A stretch of 33,360 nt of DNA from CBFGWV01 sp965652545 (GTDB lineage: Bacteria > Pseudomonadota > Gammaproteobacteria > Competibacterales > Competibacteraceae): the NCBI GenBank assembly GCA_965652545.1, contig CBFGWV010000024.1, positions 1-33,360 on the forward strand. The letters are read 5' to 3'. The notes beneath the pieces are model-generated. The model was not told the origin of the DNA. It was given only the letters and a program-made list of their open reading frames with translations, and did not search any database. The translations under genes were made by a program, and so were the position numbers. Of this stretch, positions 26,795 through 33,360 are shown piece by piece (position 1 is the stretch's first letter; each line of letters starts with the position of its first letter).

Positions 26795-27068
26795 AACCTC
26801 GTCCGGATATCGTGGACGGGACGTCGCATGGACGGAAGAATGCGTCGCAAATCTTTTCGGGGGGTTTATTAATGGCAGCTGATTGCCGCTACACTGAATT
26901 GATGTTCATGAAGATGGCCACGGAGAACCCGGTTGGATCGACCTGTCGATCAGCGGGTCCCGAGGATTGAGATCGGCCGCATAATTAAAGTGTCACGCCA
27001 ACGCGTCCGACACTGCGCCTTGGCGCGCTCGACCAACCGCAATACCAAGCCACGGGGAAGACGATAAT

Positions 27069-28160
27069 ATGCCGGACACCACCGACGCATACGTTCGATT
27101 CAGTGAAGTCCAGAAGAGCTACGATGGCGAAACTCTGGTAGTCAAGAACCTGAACCTGGACATCGCGCGTGGCGAGTTCCTGACCATGCTGGGCCCATCG
27201 GGCTCCGGCAAGACCACCTGCCTGATGATGCTTGCCGGCTTTGAAACCGCGACGCACGGCGAAATCTTCCTCGATGGACAACCCATCAACAATGTCGCGC
27301 CTCACCGGCGCAATATCGGCATGGTGTTCCAGAACTACGCCCTGTTCCCGCACATGACGGTGGCCGAGAATCTGGCCTTTCCGCTCAAGGTGCGCAAAGT
27401 GGCGCAGAGCGATATCGACCAGCGGGTCAAGAAGGCGTTGTCCATGGTTTCGCTCGATGCCATGGCCGGTCGTCGGCCGGGGCAGCTCTCCGGCGGCCAG
27501 CAGCAGCGCGTCGCCGTTGCCCGCGCCCTGGTGTTCGAGCCCAAGCTGGTGTTGATGGACGAGCCGCTGGGCGCGCTGGACAAGCAGCTGCGCGAGCAGA
27601 TGCAGTTCGAGATCAAACACATCCACGACAGCCTGGGTGTGACCGTGGTGTACGTCACCCACGATCAAAGCGAAGCGTTGACCATGTCCAACCGCATCGC
27701 CGTGTTCAATGACGGCGTGATCCAGCAGTTGGACGAGCCGTCCGTGCTGTACGAGAAACCCCGCAATGCGTTCGTCGCCCAATTCATCGGCGAGAACAAC
27801 CGGCTGACGGGCAAAGTCATGGAGGTCAACGGCGACATCTGCACGGTCAAGGTTGCCTCGGGCGAGATCATGAAGGCCCTGAAGGTCAACGTCGAGGGCG
27901 CCGGGCATGACACCACCTTGTCCCTGCGTCCCGAGCGCGTCGCCGTGGCGCCCGAAGAGGGCAAGTATCCGAATGTCTTCGACGCCCAGGTCAAGGAGCT
28001 GATTTACCTCGGCGATCACATCCGCACGCGCATCTCGCTCGCTGGCCACGACGACTTCGTCGTGAAGGTGCCCAACTCGTCGACGCACGCCCAGTTGAAG
28101 GTCGGCGCCACGGTGAAAGTGGGTTGGATGGCCGAGGACTGCCGGGCACTGGACGCCTGA
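27069..28160 (+). CDS. PotA-like ABC transporter ATPase
   Basis: Cytoplasmic ATPase of a spermidine/putrescine-type importer, 363 residues. Walker A GPSGSGKTT lies at 42-50, the Q-loop Q at 88, signature LSGGQQQR at 140-147, Walker B LVLMDEP at 160-166, and the switch His at about 198 (VTHDQSEAL). A C-terminal TOBE-like regulatory domain from about 235 contains TLSLRPERVAV. GGGGAAG precedes the ATG. It is the first gene of the intact transport operon, followed by the binding protein (124-bp gap) and two permeases. The 274-bp gap before it contains a 16-bp dyad at 26936-26951. The substrate cannot be read; polyamines or related amines are likely. Confidence 0.93.
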   Translation: MPDTTDAYVRFSEVQKSYDGETLVVKNLNLDIARGEFLTMLGPSGSGKTTCLMMLAGFETATHGEIFLDGQPINNVAPHRRNIGMVFQNYALFPHMTVAENLAFPLKVRKVAQSDIDQRVKKALSMVSLDAMAGRRPGQLSGGQQQRVAVARALVFEPKLVLMDEPLGALDKQLREQMQFEIKHIHDSLGVTVVYVTHDQSEALTMSNRIAVFNDGVIQQLDEPSVLYEKPRNAFVAQFIGENNRLTGKVMEVNGDICTVKVASGEIMKALKVNVEGAGHDTTLSLRPERVAVAPEEGKYPNVFDAQVKELIYLGDHIRTRISLAGHDDFVVKVPNSSTHAQLKVGATVKVGWMAEDCRALDA

Positions 28161-28216
28161 CTCTGTCCGCGCCGCACAGTAAGACCACGACACGTTCGCC
28201 ACTGCCACGCGATAAC

Positions 28217-28259
28217 CACAATCCCGACCACGGGAGAGCACGACCGGTGACGGTCATTG
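28217..28259 (+). promoter_or_regulatory. Candidate structured RNA leader, copy 2
   Basis: Second copy of the 43-nt element, ending 25 nt before the intact binding-protein ATG and lying between it and the ATPase gene. The closing stem is CAAT/ATTG (28219-28222 with 28256-28259). Hairpins are CCCG-ACCA-CGGG (28223-28234) and GACCG-GTGA-CGGTC (28242-28255). The A28243-T28254 pair replaces the G-C pair of the first copy. The ribosome site GAGGAG is at 28272-28277. It sits inside an operon, so an mRNA role is more natural than a promoter operator. Confidence 0.5.
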
Positions 28260-28284
28260 ATGTCCAAATGAGAGGAGTTCCGGT

Positions 28285-29379
28285 ATGACGCAGTTCCGTC
28301 TTTCCACCCTATCCGTCATGGTTGCGGCCGCCGTAGGCACGGCTGCCACTGCAAGCGCCGAAGAACTGACCATCGTCTCTTGGGGCGGTGCCTACACGCA
28401 GAGTCAGATCAATGCCTACCATGATCCCTACACCGCCAAGACCGGTGTCAAGATCATCAGCATCGACGAGGGTGGCAGCGCCCCGGCCCAGGTAAAGGCA
28501 CAACAGGAGGCCGGGCAGGTCACTTGGGATGTGGTCGACATGCTCGAACCCGATGCCGTTCGTATGTGTGACGAAGGCTTGGCCGAAGAGATCGACTACG
28601 ACGCGTTGCTCGCGCCCGCTCCCGATGGCACGCCGGCCAGCGAGGACTTCATCGAAGGTTCGTTGAGCGGCTGCTTCATTCCGCAGATCGTCTACGCAAC
28701 GCTGGTGGCCTTCAATACCACCATGTTCCCGGACGACGCCCAGCCCGACAGCATTGCCGATCTGTTCGACACCGAGACCTACCCCGGCAAGCGCTCGCTG
28801 GAGAAGAGCCCGTATTCGAACCTCGAGTGGGCCTTGTATGCCGATGGCGTAGCCATCGAAGACATCTACGACACGCTCGATACGCCCGAGGGCATGGATC
28901 GCGCCTTCGCCAAGCTGGATACGATCAAGAGCCAGGTCGTGTGGTGGGACAAGGGTGCCCAACCGCCGCAATTGCTGGCCGATAAGGAAGTCTCGATGGC
29001 GTCCGGCTACAACGGCCGCTTCTTCGCCGCCGAGGTCGAGGAAAATCAGCCGTTCAAGACCATCTGGGACGGTCAGGTGTTCGAGCTGGACGGCTGGATT
29101 GTGCCCACCGGGCAATTGTCCGACACGGTGAAGGACTATCTGTACTTCGCCACCGACACGCAGCGCCTCGCGGACCAGGCCAAGTACATCTCCTACGGCC
29201 CGGCACGCAAATCGTCCGCTGCGCTGGTTTCCACTCACGCAGGCACCGGCGTGGACATGGCGCCGCACATGCCGACCACCCCGGAGAACTTCGAGCACGC
29301 CATCAAGAAAGATGCACTGTGGTGGGCCGACAACTATGACTCGGTCAGCCAGCGTTTCAGCGCCTGGCTGGTGCAGTAG
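28285..29379 (+). CDS. PotD-like periplasmic substrate-binding protein (intact)
   Basis: Binding component of the ABC importer, 364 residues. The signal peptide (1-25, ending TATASA) precedes EELTIVSWGGAYTQSQ. Family-type segments are YPGKRSLEKSPYSNLEWALY, GMDRAFAKLDTIKSQVVWWD and the late DTQRLADQAKYISYGPA. Two Cys (in VRMCDEG and LSGCFIP) could pair in the periplasm. It is intact, unlike the paralogue at 19561, and shares with it the same 43-nt leader. A strong hairpin lies 9 nt after its stop. The fold assignment to the spermidine/putrescine-binding group is firm, the ligand is not known. Binding proteins of this type often dominate expression in their operons. Confidence 0.92.
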   Translation: MTQFRLSTLSVMVAAAVGTAATASAEELTIVSWGGAYTQSQINAYHDPYTAKTGVKIISIDEGGSAPAQVKAQQEAGQVTWDVVDMLEPDAVRMCDEGLAEEIDYDALLAPAPDGTPASEDFIEGSLSGCFIPQIVYATLVAFNTTMFPDDAQPDSIADLFDTETYPGKRSLEKSPYSNLEWALYADGVAIEDIYDTLDTPEGMDRAFAKLDTIKSQVVWWDKGAQPPQLLADKEVSMASGYNGRFFAAEVEENQPFKTIWDGQVFELDGWIVPTGQLSDTVKDYLYFATDTQRLADQAKYISYGPARKSSAALVSTHAGTGVDMAPHMPTTPENFEHAIKKDALWWADNYDSVSQRFSAWLVQ

Positions 29380-29388
29380 CAGAGACGT

Positions 29389-29423
29389 CTAGGCGCCTGC
29401 ACAGCGTTTCGGCAGGCGCCTAG
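29389..29423 (+). terminator. Strong intercistronic hairpin after the binding-protein gene
   Basis: CTAGGCGCCTGC (29389-29400) pairs perfectly over 12 bp with GCAGGCGCCTAG (29412-29423) across an 11-nt loop. It starts 9 nt after the TAG at 29377-29379 and lies 90 bp before the permease gene. There is no T tract, so partial termination or protection of the upstream message from 3' decay is more likely than full termination. This would give more binding protein than permease. Confidence 0.7.
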
Positions 29424-29513
29424 CCAAGGTCCTTCAAGAGACCGGCTGATACCGACACACGCCCTGCTCGCCATGGGCGTGTGTCCTTCTCCTTTGTAGA
29501 GGTATAGACGCGA

Positions 29514-30785
29514 ATGAGTACTGCGGCGTCCATCGAATCGCCCTCCGTGATGACCACGGCGGACGGCACACCGCTGAAGGTGAGCCTGCAACGCGCCATG
29601 CGGCGCGCCCGGCTCAAGGCCTTTTTGCTGGTGGCCCCGTTGTTGGCATTCATTCTCATCACTTTTTTGATGCCTATCGGGGACATGCTGTTCCGCAGCG
29701 TGCAGAACCCCGAAGTCGTGACCATCCTGGCGAACACCAGCGAGGCCTTGAAGGAGTGGGATGGCACGGACCTGCCGCCTGAGTCAGTCTACGCGGCGCT
29801 GGCCGCGGACATCGCAATTGGTAACGAGAACAGAAGCATCGGCCAGGTCGGCACGCGGCTGAACTACCAGATGCCCGGCCTGTCGAGTGCCGTTCGCAAG
29901 ACCGCGCGGGCCGAGCGAAGCGGGGATCTCGTCGCGCCGTTCAAAGAGAGCTTCATCGATATCGACAGGGATTGGGGCAAGCTTGAGGTCTGGCAGCTCA
30001 TCCAGCGCGAGGCGTCGCCGTATACCGATGCCTACTATCTTGCTGCCGTCGATCGCGTCCGCTCGCCCGAAGGCAACATCGAAGCACTGCCCGATACGCA
30101 ACAGATACACGTTCAGCTGTTCTTGCGCACATTCGTGCTCAGCATCGTGATCACCCTGCTGACTATCGTGCTGGGTTTTCCGATTGCCCATTTGCTGGCC
30201 ATCCTGCCCGCGAGCAAAGCCAACCTGCTGATGATCCTCGTGCTGCTGCCGTTCTGGACGTCCCTGCTGGTACGCACTACCGCGTGGATCGTCATGTTGC
30301 AAAGCCAGGGCGTACTGAACGACATGCTCGTGGCCATTGGACTTGTGGGTGACGATAACCGCCTGCAAATGATTTACAACCAGACCGGCACCATCATCGC
30401 CATGACGCACATCCTGCTGCCGTTCATGGTCTTGCCGCTGTATAGCGTGATGAAGACCATCCCGCCCAACTATGTCCGCGCCGCCCGCTCGCTGGGGGCG
30501 AACAACTGGGTCGCGTTCTGGAAGGTCTACGTGCCACAGACCATGGCGGGTATCGGTGCCGGCAGCGTGCTGGTATTCATCCTGGCCATCGGCTACTACA
30601 TTACGCCCGCCCTGGTCGGCGGCAGTGATGGACAGTTGATCAGTAACCGTATCGCCTTCCACATGCAGCAATCCCTGAACTGGGGGTTGGCGGCAGCCTT
30701 GGGCGCCATCCTGCTGGGCATCGTGCTGGTCTTGTACATCGTGTACAACCGCCTGGTCGGCATCGACAAAATGAAACTGGGGTAA
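29514..30785 (+). CDS. PotB-like ABC permease with large periplasmic insertion
   Basis: Inner-membrane permease, 423 residues, about 140 longer than the PotB norm. The first helix is at about 36-58 (FLLVAPLLAFILITFLMPIG). A polar region of about 61-200 follows before the core helices start at about 203. This places the extra domain on the periplasmic side between helices 1 and 2. The core has the EAA loop YVRAARSLGANNWVAFWKVY (320-339) that contacts the ATPase. The cytoplasmic N-terminus of about 35 residues is also long. AGAGG precedes the ATG. It is followed 7 bp later by the second permease. The insertion could shape contact with the binding protein, which is an inference. Confidence 0.92.
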   Translation: MSTAASIESPSVMTTADGTPLKVSLQRAMRRARLKAFLLVAPLLAFILITFLMPIGDMLFRSVQNPEVVTILANTSEALKEWDGTDLPPESVYAALAADIAIGNENRSIGQVGTRLNYQMPGLSSAVRKTARAERSGDLVAPFKESFIDIDRDWGKLEVWQLIQREASPYTDAYYLAAVDRVRSPEGNIEALPDTQQIHVQLFLRTFVLSIVITLLTIVLGFPIAHLLAILPASKANLLMILVLLPFWTSLLVRTTAWIVMLQSQGVLNDMLVAIGLVGDDNRLQMIYNQTGTIIAMTHILLPFMVLPLYSVMKTIPPNYVRAARSLGANNWVAFWKVYVPQTMAGIGAGSVLVFILAIGYYITPALVGGSDGQLISNRIAFHMQQSLNWGLAAALGAILLGIVLVLYIVYNRLVGIDKMKLG

Positions 30786-30792
30786 GACGACG

Positions 30793-31644
30793 ATGGCCGT
30801 TCCCACTTATGCCGGACCCCTGGAGCGCTCCTGGTATTACGGATACCGCTTCATCTGTGCGCTGATTTTCCTGTTCCTGATCGTTCCGATCCTGGTGATC
30901 CTGCCGCTGTCCTTCAACGCGGAGCCGTACTTCACCTTTTCGGACAAGATGCTGTCGTTCGATCCCGAAGGGTATTCCCTTCGCTGGTATGCAGAGTTTT
31001 TCAACTCCGATGCCTGGATTGGTTCGATCAAGAACAGCTTCATCATCGCGATCTTCTCGACCATTCTCGCCACGACACTCGGGACAGTGGCCGCCTTAGG
31101 GCTCTCCCGCCCTGAAATGCCGTATCGAAATCTCATCATGGGCTTGCTGATCTCACCGATGATCGTGCCTTTGATCATCTCCGCGGCGGGTATGTACTTT
31201 TTCTACGCGCGGTTCAATCTCACCCAAACCTATCTGGGTGTGATCCTGGCCCACACGGCGCTGGGCATCCCCTTCGTCGTGATAACCGTCACGGCCACCA
31301 TGATCGGGTTCGACCGCAACCTGATTCGCGCATCCGCCAGCCTGGGTGCGGACGGGCGCACCACGTTCTTCAAGGTCATCATGCCGCTGATCACACCGGG
31401 CATCGTCTCCGGGGCCTTGTTCGCTTTCATTACCTCATTCGACGAGGTCGTGCTGGTGCTATTCCTCGCCGGCCCCGCACAACGACCGGTGACCGTTCAG
31501 ATGTGGTCGGGTCTTCGCGAGAACATCAGCCCCACGATTCTCTCCGTCGCCACGCTACTTATCTTGATCTCAGTCGTATTGCTCGTGGTCATGGAGTTGC
31601 TGCGTCGGCGCAACGAGCGCTTGCGAGGCATCCGCGAAACCTGA
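30793..31644 (+). CDS. PotC-like ABC permease
   Basis: Second inner-membrane permease, 283 residues, normal PotC length, with about six helices. The N-terminal helix is at about 20-42 (ICALIFLFLIVPILVILPLS), followed by the periplasmic PYFTFSDKMLSFDPEGYSLRW-type stretch seen in PotC. The EAA loop is LIRASASLGADGRTTFFKVI. The C-terminal cytoplasmic tail is basic (MELLRRRNERLRG). The ATG at 30793 follows the first permease by 7 bp, with GGGGTAAG acting as ribosome site. It completes a full set of ATPase, binding protein and two permeases. A terminator-like hairpin follows. Confidence 0.93.
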   Translation: MAVPTYAGPLERSWYYGYRFICALIFLFLIVPILVILPLSFNAEPYFTFSDKMLSFDPEGYSLRWYAEFFNSDAWIGSIKNSFIIAIFSTILATTLGTVAALGLSRPEMPYRNLIMGLLISPMIVPLIISAAGMYFFYARFNLTQTYLGVILAHTALGIPFVVITVTATMIGFDRNLIRASASLGADGRTTFFKVIMPLITPGIVSGALFAFITSFDEVVLVLFLAGPAQRPVTVQMWSGLRENISPTILSVATLLILISVVLLVVMELLRRRNERLRGIRET

Positions 31645-31667
31645 AACGCGGCATACTGCCCCCAACG

Positions 31668-31693
31668 CCCCGGTGCTTGAGCACCGGGGTTTC
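31668..31693 (+). terminator. Terminator-like hairpin after the permease genes
   Basis: CCCCGGTGCT (31668-31677) pairs with AGCACCGGGG (31680-31689) as a 10-bp stem (9 bp with a realistic 4-nt loop), followed by TTTC. It lies 23 bp after the permease stop and 20 bp before the UspA start. The T tract is short, so some read-through into the UspA gene is plausible. Confidence 0.65.
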
Positions 31694-31713
31694 GATCCAC
31701 AGCGAGGTTCGTC

Positions 31714-32157
31714 ATGATCAAGAATATCGTCGTCGCGACCGATGCCTCCGGCGCCTCTCAGCGCGCCATCGCCCTGGCCGCCGATATGGCCGCCAAGTAC
31801 CAATCCAAGCTCCACCTGGTCCACGTCGTGCGGGACATGCAACTGCCCCCCGAGCTGCGCACCATGGCGGAGGTTGAAAAGATCGAGGGGTACCGGACCG
31901 ACGTCCTGCGCTTCGTCGGCAACAAGATCCTCGAAGATGCCCGCAATCGGGCGAAAACCGCCGGCGCCACAGATATCCACACGGCCATTGCCGAAGGCGA
32001 CCCGGCCAGCAATATCATCGCCCATGCCAAAGCCGTCGGCGCTGACCTCATTGTCATGGGGACCCGAGGCCTCGGTGAGGTCAAGGGCATGTTGCTGGGC
32101 AGCGTGTCACGGAAAGTGAGCAACCTGGCGGAAATCAGCACGCTCATCGTCAAGTAG
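31714..32157 (+). CDS. Universal stress protein, UspA family
   Basis: Single-domain Usp of 147 residues. The N-terminal strand and loop are IVVATDASGASQRAI. The ATP-binding pattern G-x2-G-x9-G-S is complete (G116, G119, G129, S130 in GTRGLGEVKGMLLGS), so it is of the nucleotide-binding kind. The C-terminus ends with the usual STLIVK strand. It is on the same strand, 69 bp after the permease gene and behind a hairpin. Usp genes beside importers occur in marine and halophilic bacteria, where they may tune uptake; a transport role here is only suggested by position. GCGAGG lies before the ATG. Confidence 0.92.
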   Translation: MIKNIVVATDASGASQRAIALAADMAAKYQSKLHLVHVVRDMQLPPELRTMAEVEKIEGYRTDVLRFVGNKILEDARNRAKTAGATDIHTAIAEGDPASNIIAHAKAVGADLIVMGTRGLGEVKGMLLGSVSRKVSNLAEISTLIVK

Positions 32158-32317
32158 CCTGTCGGGCTTGAGACTGTCCTACTGCGAGCGCCCTTCGACC
32201 TAGCTGAACCAGGCGGCCCGATAGGCGTGCACGCTATGACGTCGGCATCTCTCGCTTTTTCCTATCCGGCGACGCACCATAGCCTTTGCCGAAACCTTGC
32301 GGGCCGCGGGTCAATTC

Positions 32318-33360
32318 ATGAGAGAACTCGTCACCACCAGCACGCCGTTGCACTTTGTATTTCTGCTCGTGCCGCGCTTTTCGCTGATCGCCTTCACGTC
32401 CGCCGTGGAGCCTCTGCGCATGGCGAACCAGCTGTCCGGCAAACCGCTCTACCGGTGGAGCGTGGTATCGCTGGACGGCCAACCGGTGACCGCCAGCAAT
32501 GGCCTGGCTTTTACACCCGATGTGCCCTTGCAGGCGATCACCGACTTTCACCTGCTGCTGGTCTGTGGTGGCGTGGACATCAACCAGACAGTGGATAAGG
32601 CCCTCGTCGCCAGCTTGCGCAAACTGGCCAACCGGCGCCTTCCTCTGGGCGCCTTGTGCACCGGAAGCTACGTGCTGGCCAAAGCCGAACTGCTCAACGG
32701 GTATCGCTGCACCATCCACTGGGAAAACATGGCGAGCCTCCGGGAAGAATTCCCCGGGTTGGTCATCTCATCCGAACTGTTCGAGATCGACCGCGACCGC
32801 TACACCTGCTCCGGCGGAACCGCGCCGCTGGACATGATGCTGCACCTGATCGGTCGCCAACAAGGCGCCGAACTGGCCGCGGCGATTTCCGAAGAATTCA
32901 TCTGCGAGCGGATCCGCGACCGGCACGACCGCCAACGCATCCCGTTGCGGCTGCGCCTGGGCACCAGCCAGCCCAAGTTGATCGAGGCCGTATCGCTCAT
33001 GGAGGCCAACCTGGAAGAACCCATGAGCCCGGACGAGCTCGCCCAGCACGTCGGCCTCTCGCGACGGCAGCTCGAGCGGCTCTTCCAGAAATACCTCAAC
33101 TGCGTGCCTACCCGCTATTACCTGGAACTGCGCCTGGCCCGCGCACGGCAATTGCTCCTGCAAACGACCATGTCCATCGTCGATGTCGCATTCGCCTGCG
33201 GATTCGTCTCGGCACCACACTTCTCCAAGTGCTATCGCGACTTCTTCGGCGTCCCGCCCCGCGACGAACGCCGCCTGCGGCGCGAAGGCAACAAGGCGGC
33301 ACCCGTTGCGGCGCCGGTGGCGGAGGACAGCGAACCGGGTAGCGAAGCCAGCCTGGACGC
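32318..33360 (+). CDS. GlxA-type AraC family regulator (C-terminal end beyond window)
   Basis: Open frame from ATG 32318 to the window edge, 347 codons without a stop, so the last residues are missing. The DJ-1/PfpI-like domain shows FSLIAFTSAVEPLRMAN, LLLVCGGVDI and GALCTGSYVLA. The AraC helix-turn-helix part shows LSRRQLERLFQKYL and VAFACGFVSAPHFSKCYRDFFG. It is a close paralogue of the regulator at 20760 and keeps about four extra linker residues. After the DNA-binding part a polar Ala/Pro/Glu-rich tail (GNKAAPVAAPVAEDSEPGSE) begins that the other copy does not share. Its place at the end of the transport cluster suggests it controls the importer. The 160-bp gap before it shows no clear promoter. 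Confidence 0.88.
   Translation, partial: MRELVTTSTPLHFVFLLVPRFSLIAFTSAVEPLRMANQLSGKPLYRWSVVSLDGQPVTASNGLAFTPDVPLQAITDFHLLLVCGGVDINQTVDKALVASLRKLANRRLPLGALCTGSYVLAKAELLNGYRCTIHWENMASLREEFPGLVISSELFEIDRDRYTCSGGTAPLDMMLHLIGRQQGAELAAAISEEFICERIRDRHDRQRIPLRLRLGTSQPKLIEAVSLMEANLEEPMSPDELAQHVGLSRRQLERLFQKYLNCVPTRYYLELRLARARQLLLQTTMSIVDVAFACGFVSAPHFSKCYRDFFGVPPRDERRLRREGNKAAPVAAPVAEDSEPGSEASLD

Noticed and set aside
26902..26970. A 22-codon peptide frame upstream of the transport ATPase gene (possible leader peptide)
   Set aside because: There is no clear ribosome site and no run of regulatory codons or attenuator hairpin, so short chance frames explain it.
28217..28259. Two tandem hairpins as a guanidine-II (mini-ykkC) riboswitch
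   Set aside because: That class needs two hairpins with ACGR loops. Here the loops are ACCA and GTGA/GTAA, and a closing stem is present, so it does not match.

Overview
This window is GC-rich, densely packed chromosomal DNA from a gammaproteobacterium. The evidence for the class is the rnfABCDGE-nth gene order, an OmpR/EnvZ pair whose regulator reads very close to the enterobacterial protein, the large single-chain PurL with a C-terminal glutaminase, and the amiC-tsaE-nnr block placed head to head with queG. I cannot name a genus. The expanded polyamine-type transport with GlxA/AraC regulators would suit a marine or halophilic lineage, but that is a guess. No rRNA, tRNA, CRISPR array, phage module or transposase gene was seen.

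Layout. 1-2320 (minus): end of an operon with ompR, envZ and a small membrane protein cut by the window edge. 2396-3570 (plus): a divergent control region with an OmpR-like inverted repeat, then a small Spy/CpxP-like periplasmic protein and a Gly/Ser/Asn-rich secreted protein. 3598-3725: a large palindromic intergenic repeat between convergent genes. 3771-5327 (minus): selO. 5449-12730 (plus): an almost gapless chain of rnfABCDGE, nth, a DUF1841 gene, an ECF sigma factor and its membrane anti-sigma factor, with nearly every stop overlapping the next start. 12736-17514 (minus): purL followed by an EamA-type exporter.

17515-33360 is the accessory part. It holds a PotABCD-like ABC transport system in two blocks separated by a housekeeping block (amiC, tsaE, nnr on minus; queG on plus). 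The left block has two substrate-binding protein genes, each broken by a single-base frameshift, and a GlxA-type AraC regulator. The right block has the complete ATPase, binding protein, two permeases, a UspA protein and a second GlxA-type regulator that runs off the window. The second and third binding-protein genes are close paralogues.

The most interesting signal is a 43-nt element lying 25-27 nt before the start codons of these two paralogous binding-protein genes. It can fold into a short closing stem plus two hairpins. The differences between the copies preserve the fold: one base pair co-varies, and one change is GTAA versus GTGA in a GNRA-type tetraloop. It may be a small cis-regulatory RNA controlling the binding protein. 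The intact binding-protein gene also has a strong hairpin directly after its stop codon, so its message segment is bracketed by structure on both sides.
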